From: Unio delphinus | Lineage: Eukaryota; Mollusca; Bivalvia; Unionida; Unionidae | Direction: 5' to 3' | Assembly (NCBI GenBank): GCA_029339505.1 | Contig: JAQISU010000163.1 | Span: 1,798,001 to 1,862,000, forward strand | Length of the DNA: 64,000 nt | Shown: one piece after another, positions 25,901 through 38,327 of the stretch | Layout of the letters: each line of letters starts with the position of its first letter | How positions within the stretch are numbered: the stretch's first letter is position 1 | Program-made: the position numbers and the translations under genes | Notes under the pieces: generated by a model | Seen by the model: only the letters and a program-made list of their open reading frames with translations | Told to the model about the DNA's origin: nothing | Databases searched by the model: none

Positions 25901-28900
25901 AAATACATGCTGGAGACCGTGAAGTAATATATCATGGTCTATTTACGTCAACTGGGCTGGAGTGTATTCCATTTGCAGATATAATTTGTGTCCTGTTGAC
26001 TAAGTAGGACTTGAACCACTGTAAGGCTATATTCTGAATGCCAAATACATGCTGGAGAACGTGAAGTAATATATCATGGTCTATTGTTTCAAATGCTGCA
26101 GATAAATCCAGGAGAGTGAGGACTGTAATCTTTCCAATATCCAAAGCGGAGAGAATGTCACTAAATACTTTCAGAAGAGTAGTTTCCGTACTGTGGCAAG
26201 GGCGATATGCAGACTGTACATTGCTAAAACGACTGTCTGAATTCAAATGAGATACAAGTTGAGTTAGGACAACCTTTTCTAAAATTTTTTATATGAAAGG
26301 GAGATTAGAAACTGGGTGGTAATTCTTTAAATCGTTATGGTCCAGTGTTGGTTTCTTCAGCAGTGGCTTTACAATGGCAGTTTTGAAAAATGATGGGAAT
26401 TCCCCTGATGAGAGAGAAATATTAATAACATCAGTTAGTGAAGGCAATATTGGTTCTAAGCACTCAAGCAGCAGTGATGTCGGAATTGGATCAAGTGCAC
26501 AAGACTTTGGTGCACTTTTCATCACGAATGTTCGTACTAAATCTATAGAAACGGGTTCAAATGCTCCTAATGGTTGTCGCTGAAATTCTGCATCATACCT
26601 GTATGGTGACGAATCAGTTGAAATTGTGCTGTCAAGCGAATCTCTAATGGTTTGAACTTTGTCATTGAAGAAATTTGCAAATTGGTCTGGTAGCTCTAGT
26701 GGAGAGATGGTCGTTGGAAGTGGTGTACATTTGTTCCTTGACATTATTTTGTTAGTTATCTCGAAGAGCTCTTTGCAGCTGGAACTCTCCGTGATCTTAG
26801 AACTGTAGTGGGATGATTTGGCTAAATGGACTATGTTTGTGACATTCTTCTTAGCGACTTCATAGATTTGTTTATGAACAGCTAGTCTGGTGGAAAGCCA
26901 AAGCCTCTCTGCTTTTCGGCGATGTCTTTTAGCAGTGCGAAGCTGGTCCCTAACACTGCTATACCAAGGAGAACACTTTTTTATTGATACTCTGCACTTG
27001 GTGGCTGGGGCATGTTTTTCAAGCAATGAACGTAGGCAGTTATCAAGTTATTCCGCTGTTGGATGTAAGAAAGTTGTTAGGTTTTCTTGAATATCATGCA
27101 TTAATTTGGTTCTATTTATCATACGGAGGTTTCTCTTAGTAGCAAATAGAGGTGGAGGGATAGGGACTGATACGTCGAGATGGCATACAATGCAGAGGTG
27201 ATCCGATGCAAGTTCGTGGGATACAAGAGTTGATTGCAGACTATTATCATCAGGTCTATAAAGAAACCAGTCTTAAATGTGACCAAGTTTATGGGTAGGA
27301 TGGTTAACTGACTGTTTAAGATTGAAAACATGAATGGAATCTAGGAGTTTTGACGTGTTTGGTTTACCAGGACAGTCATAGTGAAAGTTGAAATCTCCAA
27401 GAATAATTTGCCAATACATTATGTAATGATACATCAGGGTCTATCTTGTTTACATTTAGACTGCACTGTAATGTGAATATATATGGTAATATTGTGAATC
27501 TATATGGTATGTAATGTGAATGTATATGGTAATAATGTGAATCTATATGGTATGTAATGTGAATGTATATGGTAATAATGTGAATCTATATGGTATGTAC
27601 CTTTTCACATCTGACCCAGCACATACATGACACCCTCATTAAATCCTCTTCATCCTGTACAGAGGTCACTTGGCAGGAAAAATCATTGTCCATCTGTACA
27701 ACTGATACTGTTCCATCCAAATATCCAACAGCAAACAAACCAAACACACCTAAAACAAACACAAATAACTATTACAGTGACGTAACAAACACATCTAAAA
27801 TAAACTAACTGTTACAGTGACATAAAACATACTAAAATGAAAAGCAACTATTTCAAATAACACATCTAGGATGAAAAATTAATTTTATAATTGACCCCAT
27901 AGCTCATAAATAACAATATTAAACCTAATCAGCTTTTTAAGGAGCTGACTTTTTTCAAAACTAAGTTAAGATAAAAGAGAAGTTATCGACTAAGGACACA
28001 TTTGAAATGAATATTAACAAATTATAGAAACTTTGAAGATATTTGTCAACTCTTGATGAAATTTTTACAATTGTGTCATATCTCAATACAAACAAAATCT
28101 CTTCCCCAAACTAAATATTTTTCTACACATTTCTTTTCTTACTTTAAAAAGAGAATCTTTATTTTTTCATGAAAAAGAACCTGTATCTATGGATTTAGTA
28201 TGGAAAATCATGATAAACAGTGCACCAAAGTCATGTGAACTTGATCCAATTCCGACATCACTGCTGCTTGAGTGCTTAGAACCAATATTGCCTTCACTAA
28301 CCGATGTTATTAATATCTCTCTCTCATCAGGGGAATTCCCATCATTTTTCTAAACTGCCATTGTAAAGATTCTGCTGAAGAAATGAACACTTGACCATAA
28401 TGACAAAAAGAACTACCAACCATTCACATAAAAAAATCTTAGAAAAAGTTCTTCTAACCCAACTTGTATCTCACTTGAATTCAAACAGTCTTCTTGGCAA
28501 TGTACAGTCTGCATATCGCCCTTGCCACAGTACTGAAACTACTCTTCTGAAAGTATTTATGACATTCTCTCTGCTTTGAAAAGCAGTATGATTACAGTCC
28601 TCACCGTCTTTGATTTGTCTGCAGCATTTGACAAACAGACTTTGATATATTACTTCACCATCTCCGGCATGTATTTGCCATTCACAACCTAGCCTTAAAG
28701 TGGATCAAATCCTACTTACCATATTTTAAGGCCTACAAGTCGATGCGGAGTGTAAGTCAAATTCACCAATTTGTCTTATTTTCCATCCTTCGTCCATATA
28801 TAAGTTGATTCAGAGTATAAGACAAGGCCAGGTCAATATCTTGGCTTCATATTTTACACTAGTAATGGTATCGTTGTATGATATTCCATATTACCGGCAA

Positions 28901-31900
28901 TCGTTAAATTGCATTACCAATGCTAACATGCTTTGATTTTACTTCTGAACAAACCACTGTTATATTCTGTTATCAACTGACACAGCTGAATAAACAGCCC
29001 ATGCTTGTTTTATTATAATTGAAAGCACATCCATGTTGTAATTCATTTTATTACCTGTAGTTACAAACGTAACTTATATAAACTTTCAATGACACGATCC
29101 ATATATAAGTCAATTTGGGATATAAGTCAAAGTACCGAATTTCAAGTATAAAATAATTGACTTATATGCCAGAAAATACAGTAGTCAACAGGACACAAAT
29201 TGTATCTGCAAATGGAATACATTGCATATCTTGAGCTGAGACGCATCAGCGCCATTTGCAAATATCTTGATGCCACTAAAACACTTGTGTGTTCATTAGT
29301 ACTTTCAAGACTGGACCATTGTAGCTCAATTCTGTCTGGTTTGTCTCAATATCTACTCCAGAAACTTCAAAAGTTCAAAACACTGCTGCTTGGCTCATCT
29401 TTAGAGTACCATGATCAAAGCACACCTCCCTGCTGCTCTGTACATTACACTGGCTATCCATTCGATCCAGAATCAAACACAAAATTTGTTCTCTGTGCTA
29501 CGTTTAACTGATAAACTCCAGTCAACATACCTATCTGACCTAACCTATGCATATACACCAGCAAGATACTTGCGCTCCTCTTCGGACAATCGTACACTCA
29601 TTATTCTCATTATGAAAACAAAGTCATATGGACAACGTTCTTTTGCACACCAGGGCCCAGCAATGTGGAGTGAATTGCCCAGTGAAATTAGACACAATGA
29701 CACAGTGATCCCTTTCAAAAAGTGCTCTTAAAACTCACCTTTTTGACTGCAAGAACTTAAAGACTTAATAATGTTTTCTTACCTTTAAGTTATATATTTT
29801 AAGCATTTTTTATGTTTTCTAATTTCATAGTGTTTGTTTTTGTTTTCTGTAGTCATTATAGATGTTGTAAAGCACTTAGAGTTTTTAAATATTAGGCGCT
29901 ATGCAAAGTCCTCATTATTATTATTATTTAGATGTCCAAAGAGGGACATATGGCAAAATCATGTTAAATTTGTACATATTTTTGGATGAAATGAACCTAA
30001 ATGTGTGATCCATTAGAATCTGGACTGAATGTCATGAGCTGTATGTCATAATGAAAGCTGCACATATCGATAAACAAATTCATACTACTCTCAATATTGA
30101 TGATTCCACCTATTTTGAACATTTAGTACATGGACACCACAGTGATTGATAATTTTCATCTGGAAGTTTCCTGATGATAGTTAAGGTACAGATCATTCAA
30201 TAATCAGGATTGAATAGACCTTAGTTAAAGAAAATTAGTGTCAAATATTAAAAGAAAAATTTACATTTAATTTAAATTGAGTAAATGACCCATGTGGCTT
30301 GTACTACAATTAAAATCAAGCGAAATTAAAGCAGCAGTAATGACTAATTTTTGACATACATCTCCATACACCTTTTTTTAATACGGAATGGGATTTTTAG
30401 TGAAGGAACAATATTCATACCTTGTACAAGCAGTTCTTACCTTTCGATGAACATACATCTCCATACACCTTTTCTATATGGATGCTTAATACGGAATGGG
30501 CTCTCTAGTGAAGGAACAATGTTCTTACCTTTCAATGAACACCAGGAAAATGCACTGGGCACAGCACAGTGTGGTAAAACTGTTCCAACAATCTGGCACT
30601 CAGTCCTATTCATTAACCAAAATTAATAACATCATTTCAGACAACCAATGATATGCATTTAAAATAGTATTTTACAGCTTAACTATTTTTACACTTAATA
30701 AAATCTCATAAAAGTATATCAAAGAATCTTCACCTATACAAAGTTTTCATTATAAGCTGGTAGCTGGTGAATTTTCATCATATATATATGTACAGAAAAT
30801 ACCACTTACATTCCAGAATTTCTATTTCATTTTTAAAGTTATAAAATATATTGTCATATTTCACATCAAATTAAGATTCAATCAGTCTAAAACAACAAGA
30901 TGTCTGCTTTATCTGATTTGGCATCATTGAAAATGCTTGATTGATACACATGATCAATGTAAATTCAAACATAAATACAACACACTTGATGCCATTAACT
31001 GAGAGTGAGTCTACTTCCATAAATTCTTTCAAGAACCAATCAGTTATTTATTTCTAATTGGAAACATTTTCAGCACATACACAGTATCATAAAAAAAGAC
31101 TTCATTATCTTAAGTCCCTGGACATTTCCAACACTACAATGCATCCTCTTCTTAAGCTGATTATTTTATTTTTTATTTTAGCATTGTATTATTATAAAAC
31201 CTCATTTGTTCTCAATTTTCTTATTATTCTATCACCTGCATTTTTTTAAAAAAAATGTATACATATTTTTATTAGGAAATTTAAAAACAGTTCTATGATT
31301 ATTTTCAAACATTTCACATTTTGCTGTCCAGAAAAGATAGTCTAACTTCAGCTGATGTGATAAAATCCTCTCTGCTTATTTGGAAAGGAAGTTTCCATAC
31401 CCCACTAGTGTTGTTACCCCCATCTACTACTTTATTTCTTACTAAAAACCCAAGTTTTGTATTTCTTACATAACAGTTTACTCAAAAAACTTTAATCTTT
31501 TGCTCTAAACAAAAAAAAAATCTATAGCTTTGAAGAAAAGAAAAACTATCACAAGAAGTGGAAGAATCATTAACAGTTTTCATGATATTCTATGAAAGGT
31601 GTATTTCAGTAAAAAATATACACTATGATGTACAGTGGTCCCAGTTTTATTTGGCCACCCCTTCTGCCATATAACTAGCCAACATTTTCTTTCAATAATG
31701 AAAATCTGACATCTGGAAACAAACATTGGGAAAGATAAACAGATTACTTATCTTAATGTAATTTAATATTGTTTCTGGACACATATTAAAATAAAAAGTA
31801 ACCAATTGTGAGGGGTAAATTTTACCTTTTTGCACTAATATGTTGGCTGCTGGTCACATTAGAGGGGTGGTCTTTTTTGAAAGATGCTTTTGAACAAACT

Positions 31901-34900
31901 CTTCAGTATCAAGGGATTCTGGCCATAAAGAGTAGGTGGCCATTGGTCAGGGGTGCCATTCATGAGGGGGACCACTGTATAATATATACCAAAACCAAAA
32001 CAGCAATGTCATTTAGCAGTACAGAGTTTTTCATTATATGTGAGAAACAGAATATCAAAGTGTTTCTTATACAAAATTAAACTAGTTGGCTAATTTTTTG
32101 TATGCCACTCTATGATAACAACTTATGGAATGCAAATATTGATCAATTAGTTTTATAAATTTCAAATCAAATGCACATATGGTCATGTGTATTATGCTTT
32201 ATATTTAAATTTTTGGACAGTTTAAATAGAACCTATATATGTGAAAGAGTTTGTTTGCATCAGAAAAAAAGAGTGATGTCAATCTGCAGCTGTAAGTCAT
32301 ACAGACCTTTATCAGACTCACTCCCGAAGATAGTCAAAATGAATGATATTACTGTAAAATGATACCAGCATATACTGGAGGTAATGATGAAGAATGAAGG
32401 CTATCCTGGAGAAGTTTTGTACTCTAAATACTCCACATCAAATAACGGGGATGATGCCATAAAAATATAGCTGAGGACAAGGAGGACTATAACACACATG
32501 CCAACCCCTGACAAGGAAAAAGCGTAATCCAAGTAGTCAAAAAGCGGAATCGAAGCAGAAAAAGCATAATCCATATATAACATGCTAAAATTTCAATACA
32601 CAATGATTCATTTGTCCATCTAGTCTTTTAACATTCTTTACTGTTTCAAGATTTCATATGTAGCAATTTTAGCTTCACACACATTGACTAGAAGCGACCA
32701 TAAGACTATTAGCACAAAATAATAAAATTCTTTCCACACAGCCTGAAATAGATGTCACGTGATGCTGCACTCTCGTCTTAATATTTCGAGGAATCTGTTA
32801 GTTTTAGTTTCGTTAATATTTTGTTGCCTTTTCTAATTTATCTGGGAAATTTTTTAAAGTAGATATTTTATTTTTGCTCACATTAATGCAGACTTAGCAC
32901 CAAATATCTTTAGACTGCTTCTGCAGCAAACATGAATTAGAACATAGAATCTGCACATAAAGATTAAATTTAGAAAACCAGTCTGTTCTCTCCTCACTAA
33001 GCATACATATGCTATAAATAGAATTTGAGGTCAAAAGTAGAACCAGGTTAAAAATAGAACATGATACTGTTAGGAAAGTGCACACAAGTCCACGGTCAAG
33101 TGTAATCTTATGTTGTAGTTACGTAAAAGCCATGTTTTCTAAAATACAGACTGTGGGATTAATGGAATGTAATAATAATAAGAAACAAATAATTGATTTT
33201 TTTGGAAGGTGAATATACAGAAAAAAACGTAATCCATATACATTTAAGCATAATGCATAATTTAGTGAAAAAAAGCATAATGATTACGCCAAAAGCGTAA
33301 TGGTTGGCATGTATGCTATAATAGTAACATAAACTCAATAATCAAATACATTTTATGAATTCACTGCATGACTTAACTTCATTTCCTTAGTTCTATTCAA
33401 ATAAACATCCTGCATAATTTAACAGCATGTTATAAGTCTTGTTGATATGAATTCAATGCATGATTTAACAGCATTTTCTTAATCCTGGCCATAAAATAAA
33501 TCAACAAACTGGCCATTCAAACTTAATTTTAAATTGATTGTATTTAACTTACTCAGATAAAAAAGGGAGATAAATCTTCCAGAGAATAATATGTCCACTC
33601 TTCATTCCAACAGCTAGTACTGAGTATTTTTTTGAAGTGTCTGCCTCCCTATAAACTTCTGGAGACCAATCTATTACTATAAAAAAGGAATAAAAAGAAA
33701 ATTAGATATCTAGATACCATAAATGTAGTATCCACAAACTGTACAATACAAAATATTTGAAACATTGTGATTTTACGATTTCCAAATCAAATACACAGCT
33801 ATACATTATGATTCTGATTATTCCATTCCAATTTCCCTTAATCTGCCATACATACTTATGCAGAATACACACCAAAACACATACAAATAACATTGGATCA
33901 TGTGCCAAAATAAACGAATCTACATCATTCACTTCAAGCCAAATGTTTGTGCAAAAGCAGCAGAGAAGGTGAATGGACCACTTTTTCGAGAAAACCATTT
34001 TTTAAAACAAAGCTTCCAACAAAAGTGAAAATAAAAGGTCAATAATACTAAACCACGACCTCTAACCAACTGAGATCTCTAACCAGGTTAGCTCATTTTT
34101 GTTATTTTATCTTTTGACACTTGTATTTTCAAATTTGTATGCATCCTTGTTTACCGACCTGGAACACACACAGTTGGTTGTCCCCATTGTCACATGTATG
34201 GCTTATTTAAATTAATATTAGATTAATAATACGCTAACCATGGAAGCTCACACATCTAAACTAGCTCAACAGCAACTTAAGAAATTAACAAATATCTTCT
34301 TGTATATGATTCTGTCAAGCAGCAACAGCAAGCTCAAGTGGAATTTGCAGAGAATACAGCAGAATTCTTAAACTGTATTTAAAGGCTATCAAAGGTTTTC
34401 TTCCCATGTTAGAACAAACATCTGAAGCAACTGTAAAAATAGAACAAAAAAAACTAAACCAAATAAGATTCTTCAAGAACTTCCAGCTGAAATAGCTTTT
34501 GCTCAACAACAATTACAACAAGTACTTGAGGGTATTAACAAAGTGCATTAGGAGATTGGCAATGTGAAGGATTCTGTTGCATCAAAACCAAGACCAAAAC
34601 CACCAGCCCAAATTACCAAATAAGGTTGTAACAGTTGTTAGGTTTTCTTGAATGTCATGCATTAATTTGGTTCTGTTTATCATATGGAGGTTTCTCTTAG
34701 TAGCAAATAGAGGTGGAGGGTTAGGGACTGATATGTCGAGATGGCATACAATGCAGAGGTGATCCGATGCAAGTTCGTGGAATACAAGAATTGATTGCAG
34801 ACTATTATCATCAGGTCTATAAATAAACCAGTCTAAAATGTGACCAAGTTTATGGGTAGGTTGGTTAACTGACTGTTAACTGACAGGATATTCAGATCAT

Positions 34901-37900
34901 GTTAAATTATTATATCCAACACTGCCAGTGTTGCAGAATAAAACTGGGTTCTTTTTGTATTTCAAATGTCTCGTGGTATACCTAGAATCACTGATAAATA
35001 TAGAGATTAATTTTAAGATTCTGAGAAACAAGTCAAAAAAGTTAAAAGAGTGTCATTACCCAGAGATATGTTTTCCCCCAAAAATCTACATTCAGACCAC
35101 CTTGTATTGAGAAAAGAAGAAAAACTGGAAGTGATCACGTCATTCCTTGTAAGGTAATAGGCTAAGTGATCCCAATAATGTACTTACCGATGGTACATTA
35201 TTGGTAATTTCATGAATGACACGAAATTCTTACTTGATACATGAGATCAGCTGATCCATCAATGACGTTTGCAACCCAAAAGCAGCAATACATTAATGAA
35301 TGCAGCTGGAACTGATGTTGCATCAATAAATGAAAATTTCAACTTGTGATTTCCAACATGTTCATTAATGTTGAACAGCAATGAAGAATTTTCATGTGTG
35401 ATTCCACTATCACATATTTTTAAATTCTGCCTACATGTTAAAAACGTTATATTTGGTGCAAAACACACTATTGTACTTGTTAGTGCTGAGGTTAATAGCA
35501 TAAACAGGTTCTCAGTACTTGGCACTACAATATATACCATGATTTCACTGCATTTTCCAGTCCAGACACCATCAGGTGAATCTTCTGGATTTATGTTGGT
35601 GATACTGGATTGATGGAATATTCGTGGTTGAATGCAAAGAAAAAAACCTTGGCAGGTTGTATTATTGGTGACTTGAATTAGTCACCAAAGTAAGTACCAC
35701 TATTTAAATTGTTATCAATTTATATAATGAACCAATTGATTGAGGTTCAACATTTCAGACATGAGCATGTATGTTTATAGCAAACCCAACTGAAAAATAT
35801 AATATATGCATATGCAGTAAACCTAAATAAATACTGCAGACATGGAGTGGTTACTGACATAACTGTATACTCTGCTTCAATTGTAGTCGCTGGAACAGCA
35901 ACTATATTTGGATCATTATCAGCCACATATATAATAGCACAAATAACAGAAATTGGTGTTGCAGTTATAACCAGTGTTGCTGGTATTCTTAATAGAAGAT
36001 ATCTATGTATGTGCTTGATAAATTACACAAATAAAAACTGTTGCTATCACTGGCAACATAGGTGTATGCCAAATTATAATCGGTGATATCATCAGGGCTC
36101 AATGATGGAGCAATACTGAATCAGGAATTTGCAGAAATGACTAGGATTTACCTTTAAACCAACCACTTGACAGTCAAGTATTACAGATGCTGCCATATCC
36201 AACATTTAAAACAGGATAATGATGTCACAATAATTGCTAGAACAAATCTTTGCTAATACAACACCACTAACAAATATAATGATATCAGTGAGCTAACCCA
36301 AGCCTGAAGTTGATGGCAATTCCAGCCAAAGAAATAGCGTTAGCGCAGTAGCGAGTATATTACAGCTGGCCAAATATTAGATCAAAGTCATTCAGTGGGT
36401 TGCAAGCAAATAATTCATTGGTATTTGCGCATAAGAATAAATCTGATGGAACTCCCAATTGGACAGTTGTTGGTATTCCTATAGGGAGTTATGAGTTATC
36501 AAAAAGAAATGATCCATAGTGAATTATAATGCAGGATTAACTCACACAAAAAGAATCCAAATCACTATCACAGTTCATCAGCCAACATTATCAGCCAAAA
36601 CTGAAAAATCAACTCCAGATTAGACTATAGATAAATCATGGATCATAACTGTATTAGAATGGCCAGAAGTACAACCACCAGCACCATCACAGCATCAATT
36701 GTCCAATTATGCAAGCCACAAAGCTTGGTTAGTTAAGATCTATGATGCAGAACTAATGTTACTAGGCAGAAGCCATTTCTCTTCCTTCAGGCAGTGACCT
36801 TAACAACCAACCTTGAAATCAATAGACTTATTCTTTATACCGTGTACAAGCCATCAACAATGTCTCACATGCAGAAGACCTCTAATAATTGTGTGGAAAC
36901 AAAATAAGTAACAAATAGAAAAATGGACATCAGAACACAATGCAATCCACCTAGTGGCAGGGATATAAAAAAGGAATTAATTTCAAATCCATTTAAATTC
37001 CCACAACATTTCTTGCAAGTGCCATTTGCTCTAAAAAAGCAAATTTTGTAGTAAATTATGTTTCTCCGAGAATACTTACCCAATCACATTACTTTAGGGA
37101 TATTAGCCTGCTACCTCGCGAATCCAGCCCTACCAAAAGACGAAAATTCGTCTTTCCTGTCTATGTCATATAGACAAAGGGCAATAACTCTTGCCCATTA
37201 CCTCCCCTTGCCGCCCGTTAGGTGTCGCTTCTTTAGTTTTTAAGCTGAGCGATATATAAAACACGAGGATGCTCGCATGGCGGGGTGGTTGGGAGGGTTT
37301 CTTAGTAATGTGATTGGGTAAGTATTCTCGGAGAAACATAATTTACTACAAAATTTGCTTTCTCCTTTGAATACGTTCCCCAATCACATTACTTTAGGAG
37401 AATAAGTAATAGGAGGAGGGAATGCGGAGCATCCGACCTCCACACGGGTATCCTCTAGGGAATGATGGTTGGATTCCCCATGTGAATGATAACCTGGTCT
37501 CCTAATTTTCAATCAGCAACACAGCCCAGGGTCACGTGATATGTGACCCTTTTATACGGTTAAGAAGATAGATATTGAAATCTTCTTACCTACGAAAATT
37601 TATCTGGCGAATCCAGCGAAGCTAATAGGCTGTGCTGATTGTTGTACATGAGTCTGGTGGGCGTCTGGGCTGCCCAACACCGGACCTACTAGAATCAATG
37701 TTTGCCTCTGCGAGTACAAACTTGAAGATAAAACTGTAGAAGGTTGACTCTGCATGTCAGCCAACAGCTTCTATAAGGTGACTGATTTGCGAATTCTCAG
37801 AGTACGCCGAGCGTATAACCCACTACAGCCATGAAGCAAGGGCTTGAATGGTGATGTCTCATATCCCAGCTATCACCAGAAAAAAAGAGGTGCTTGTATG

Positions 37901-38292
37901 TGACCTGACTCACCTCTATGCATTGAAATGGTGCTAGAGTGCCCAAACAGGATCTTACATGGCTGTTGATCCTGACTTATCTATAAAGAAAGCGAGCTAA
38001 TGACGACTCGTTGATCGCCAATGTATGGTAATCTATTTTGGACTACGAAGCCTGGCTGCGTCAAGAGGACCATCAAACCCTCTGATCGGAACGGAAGAGA
38101 GTTCGGGTCACTAGAAAGGACATGTAACTCGCTCACCCTGCATGCTGAAGCTAAGGCTATCAAGAAACCCAATTTGTATGATAGTAGCTTTAACTAATCG
38201 TGGGTTAAAGACTCAATACTGTCTGAATTGAGTCATGTTAAAACCCAGGACAGATTCCATTTGGAAACAGGGTGAGGGATATAAGTCAATTG

Positions 38293-38327
<35 letters not shown>

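Larger units (their letters stand above)
24735..27421 (-). mobile_element. CR1/L2-like LINE, 5'-truncated (2.7 kb), in intron 8
   Basis: A non-LTR retrotransposon in sense with the host gene. In order on minus: endonuclease end with ILGDFNFH (about 27390) and ELASDHLCI (about 27210), a linker, reverse transcriptase with FETIDHDILLHVLQ (26060) and LYADDTQIY (25690), and a C-terminal segment with YTPASSLRSSSDNR and TKSYGQRSFAYQGP (24900-25030). The 3' tail ends GCGCTATACAAAGTCCTCAT followed by ATT repeats. The copy starts inside the endonuclease and has several frameshifts, including a local duplication at 25800-26090. Confidence 0.85.

Noticed and set aside
35259..35540. Minus frame of 93 codons
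   Set aside because: Lies opposite the more convincing plus frame at 35368-35613 and shows no motif.
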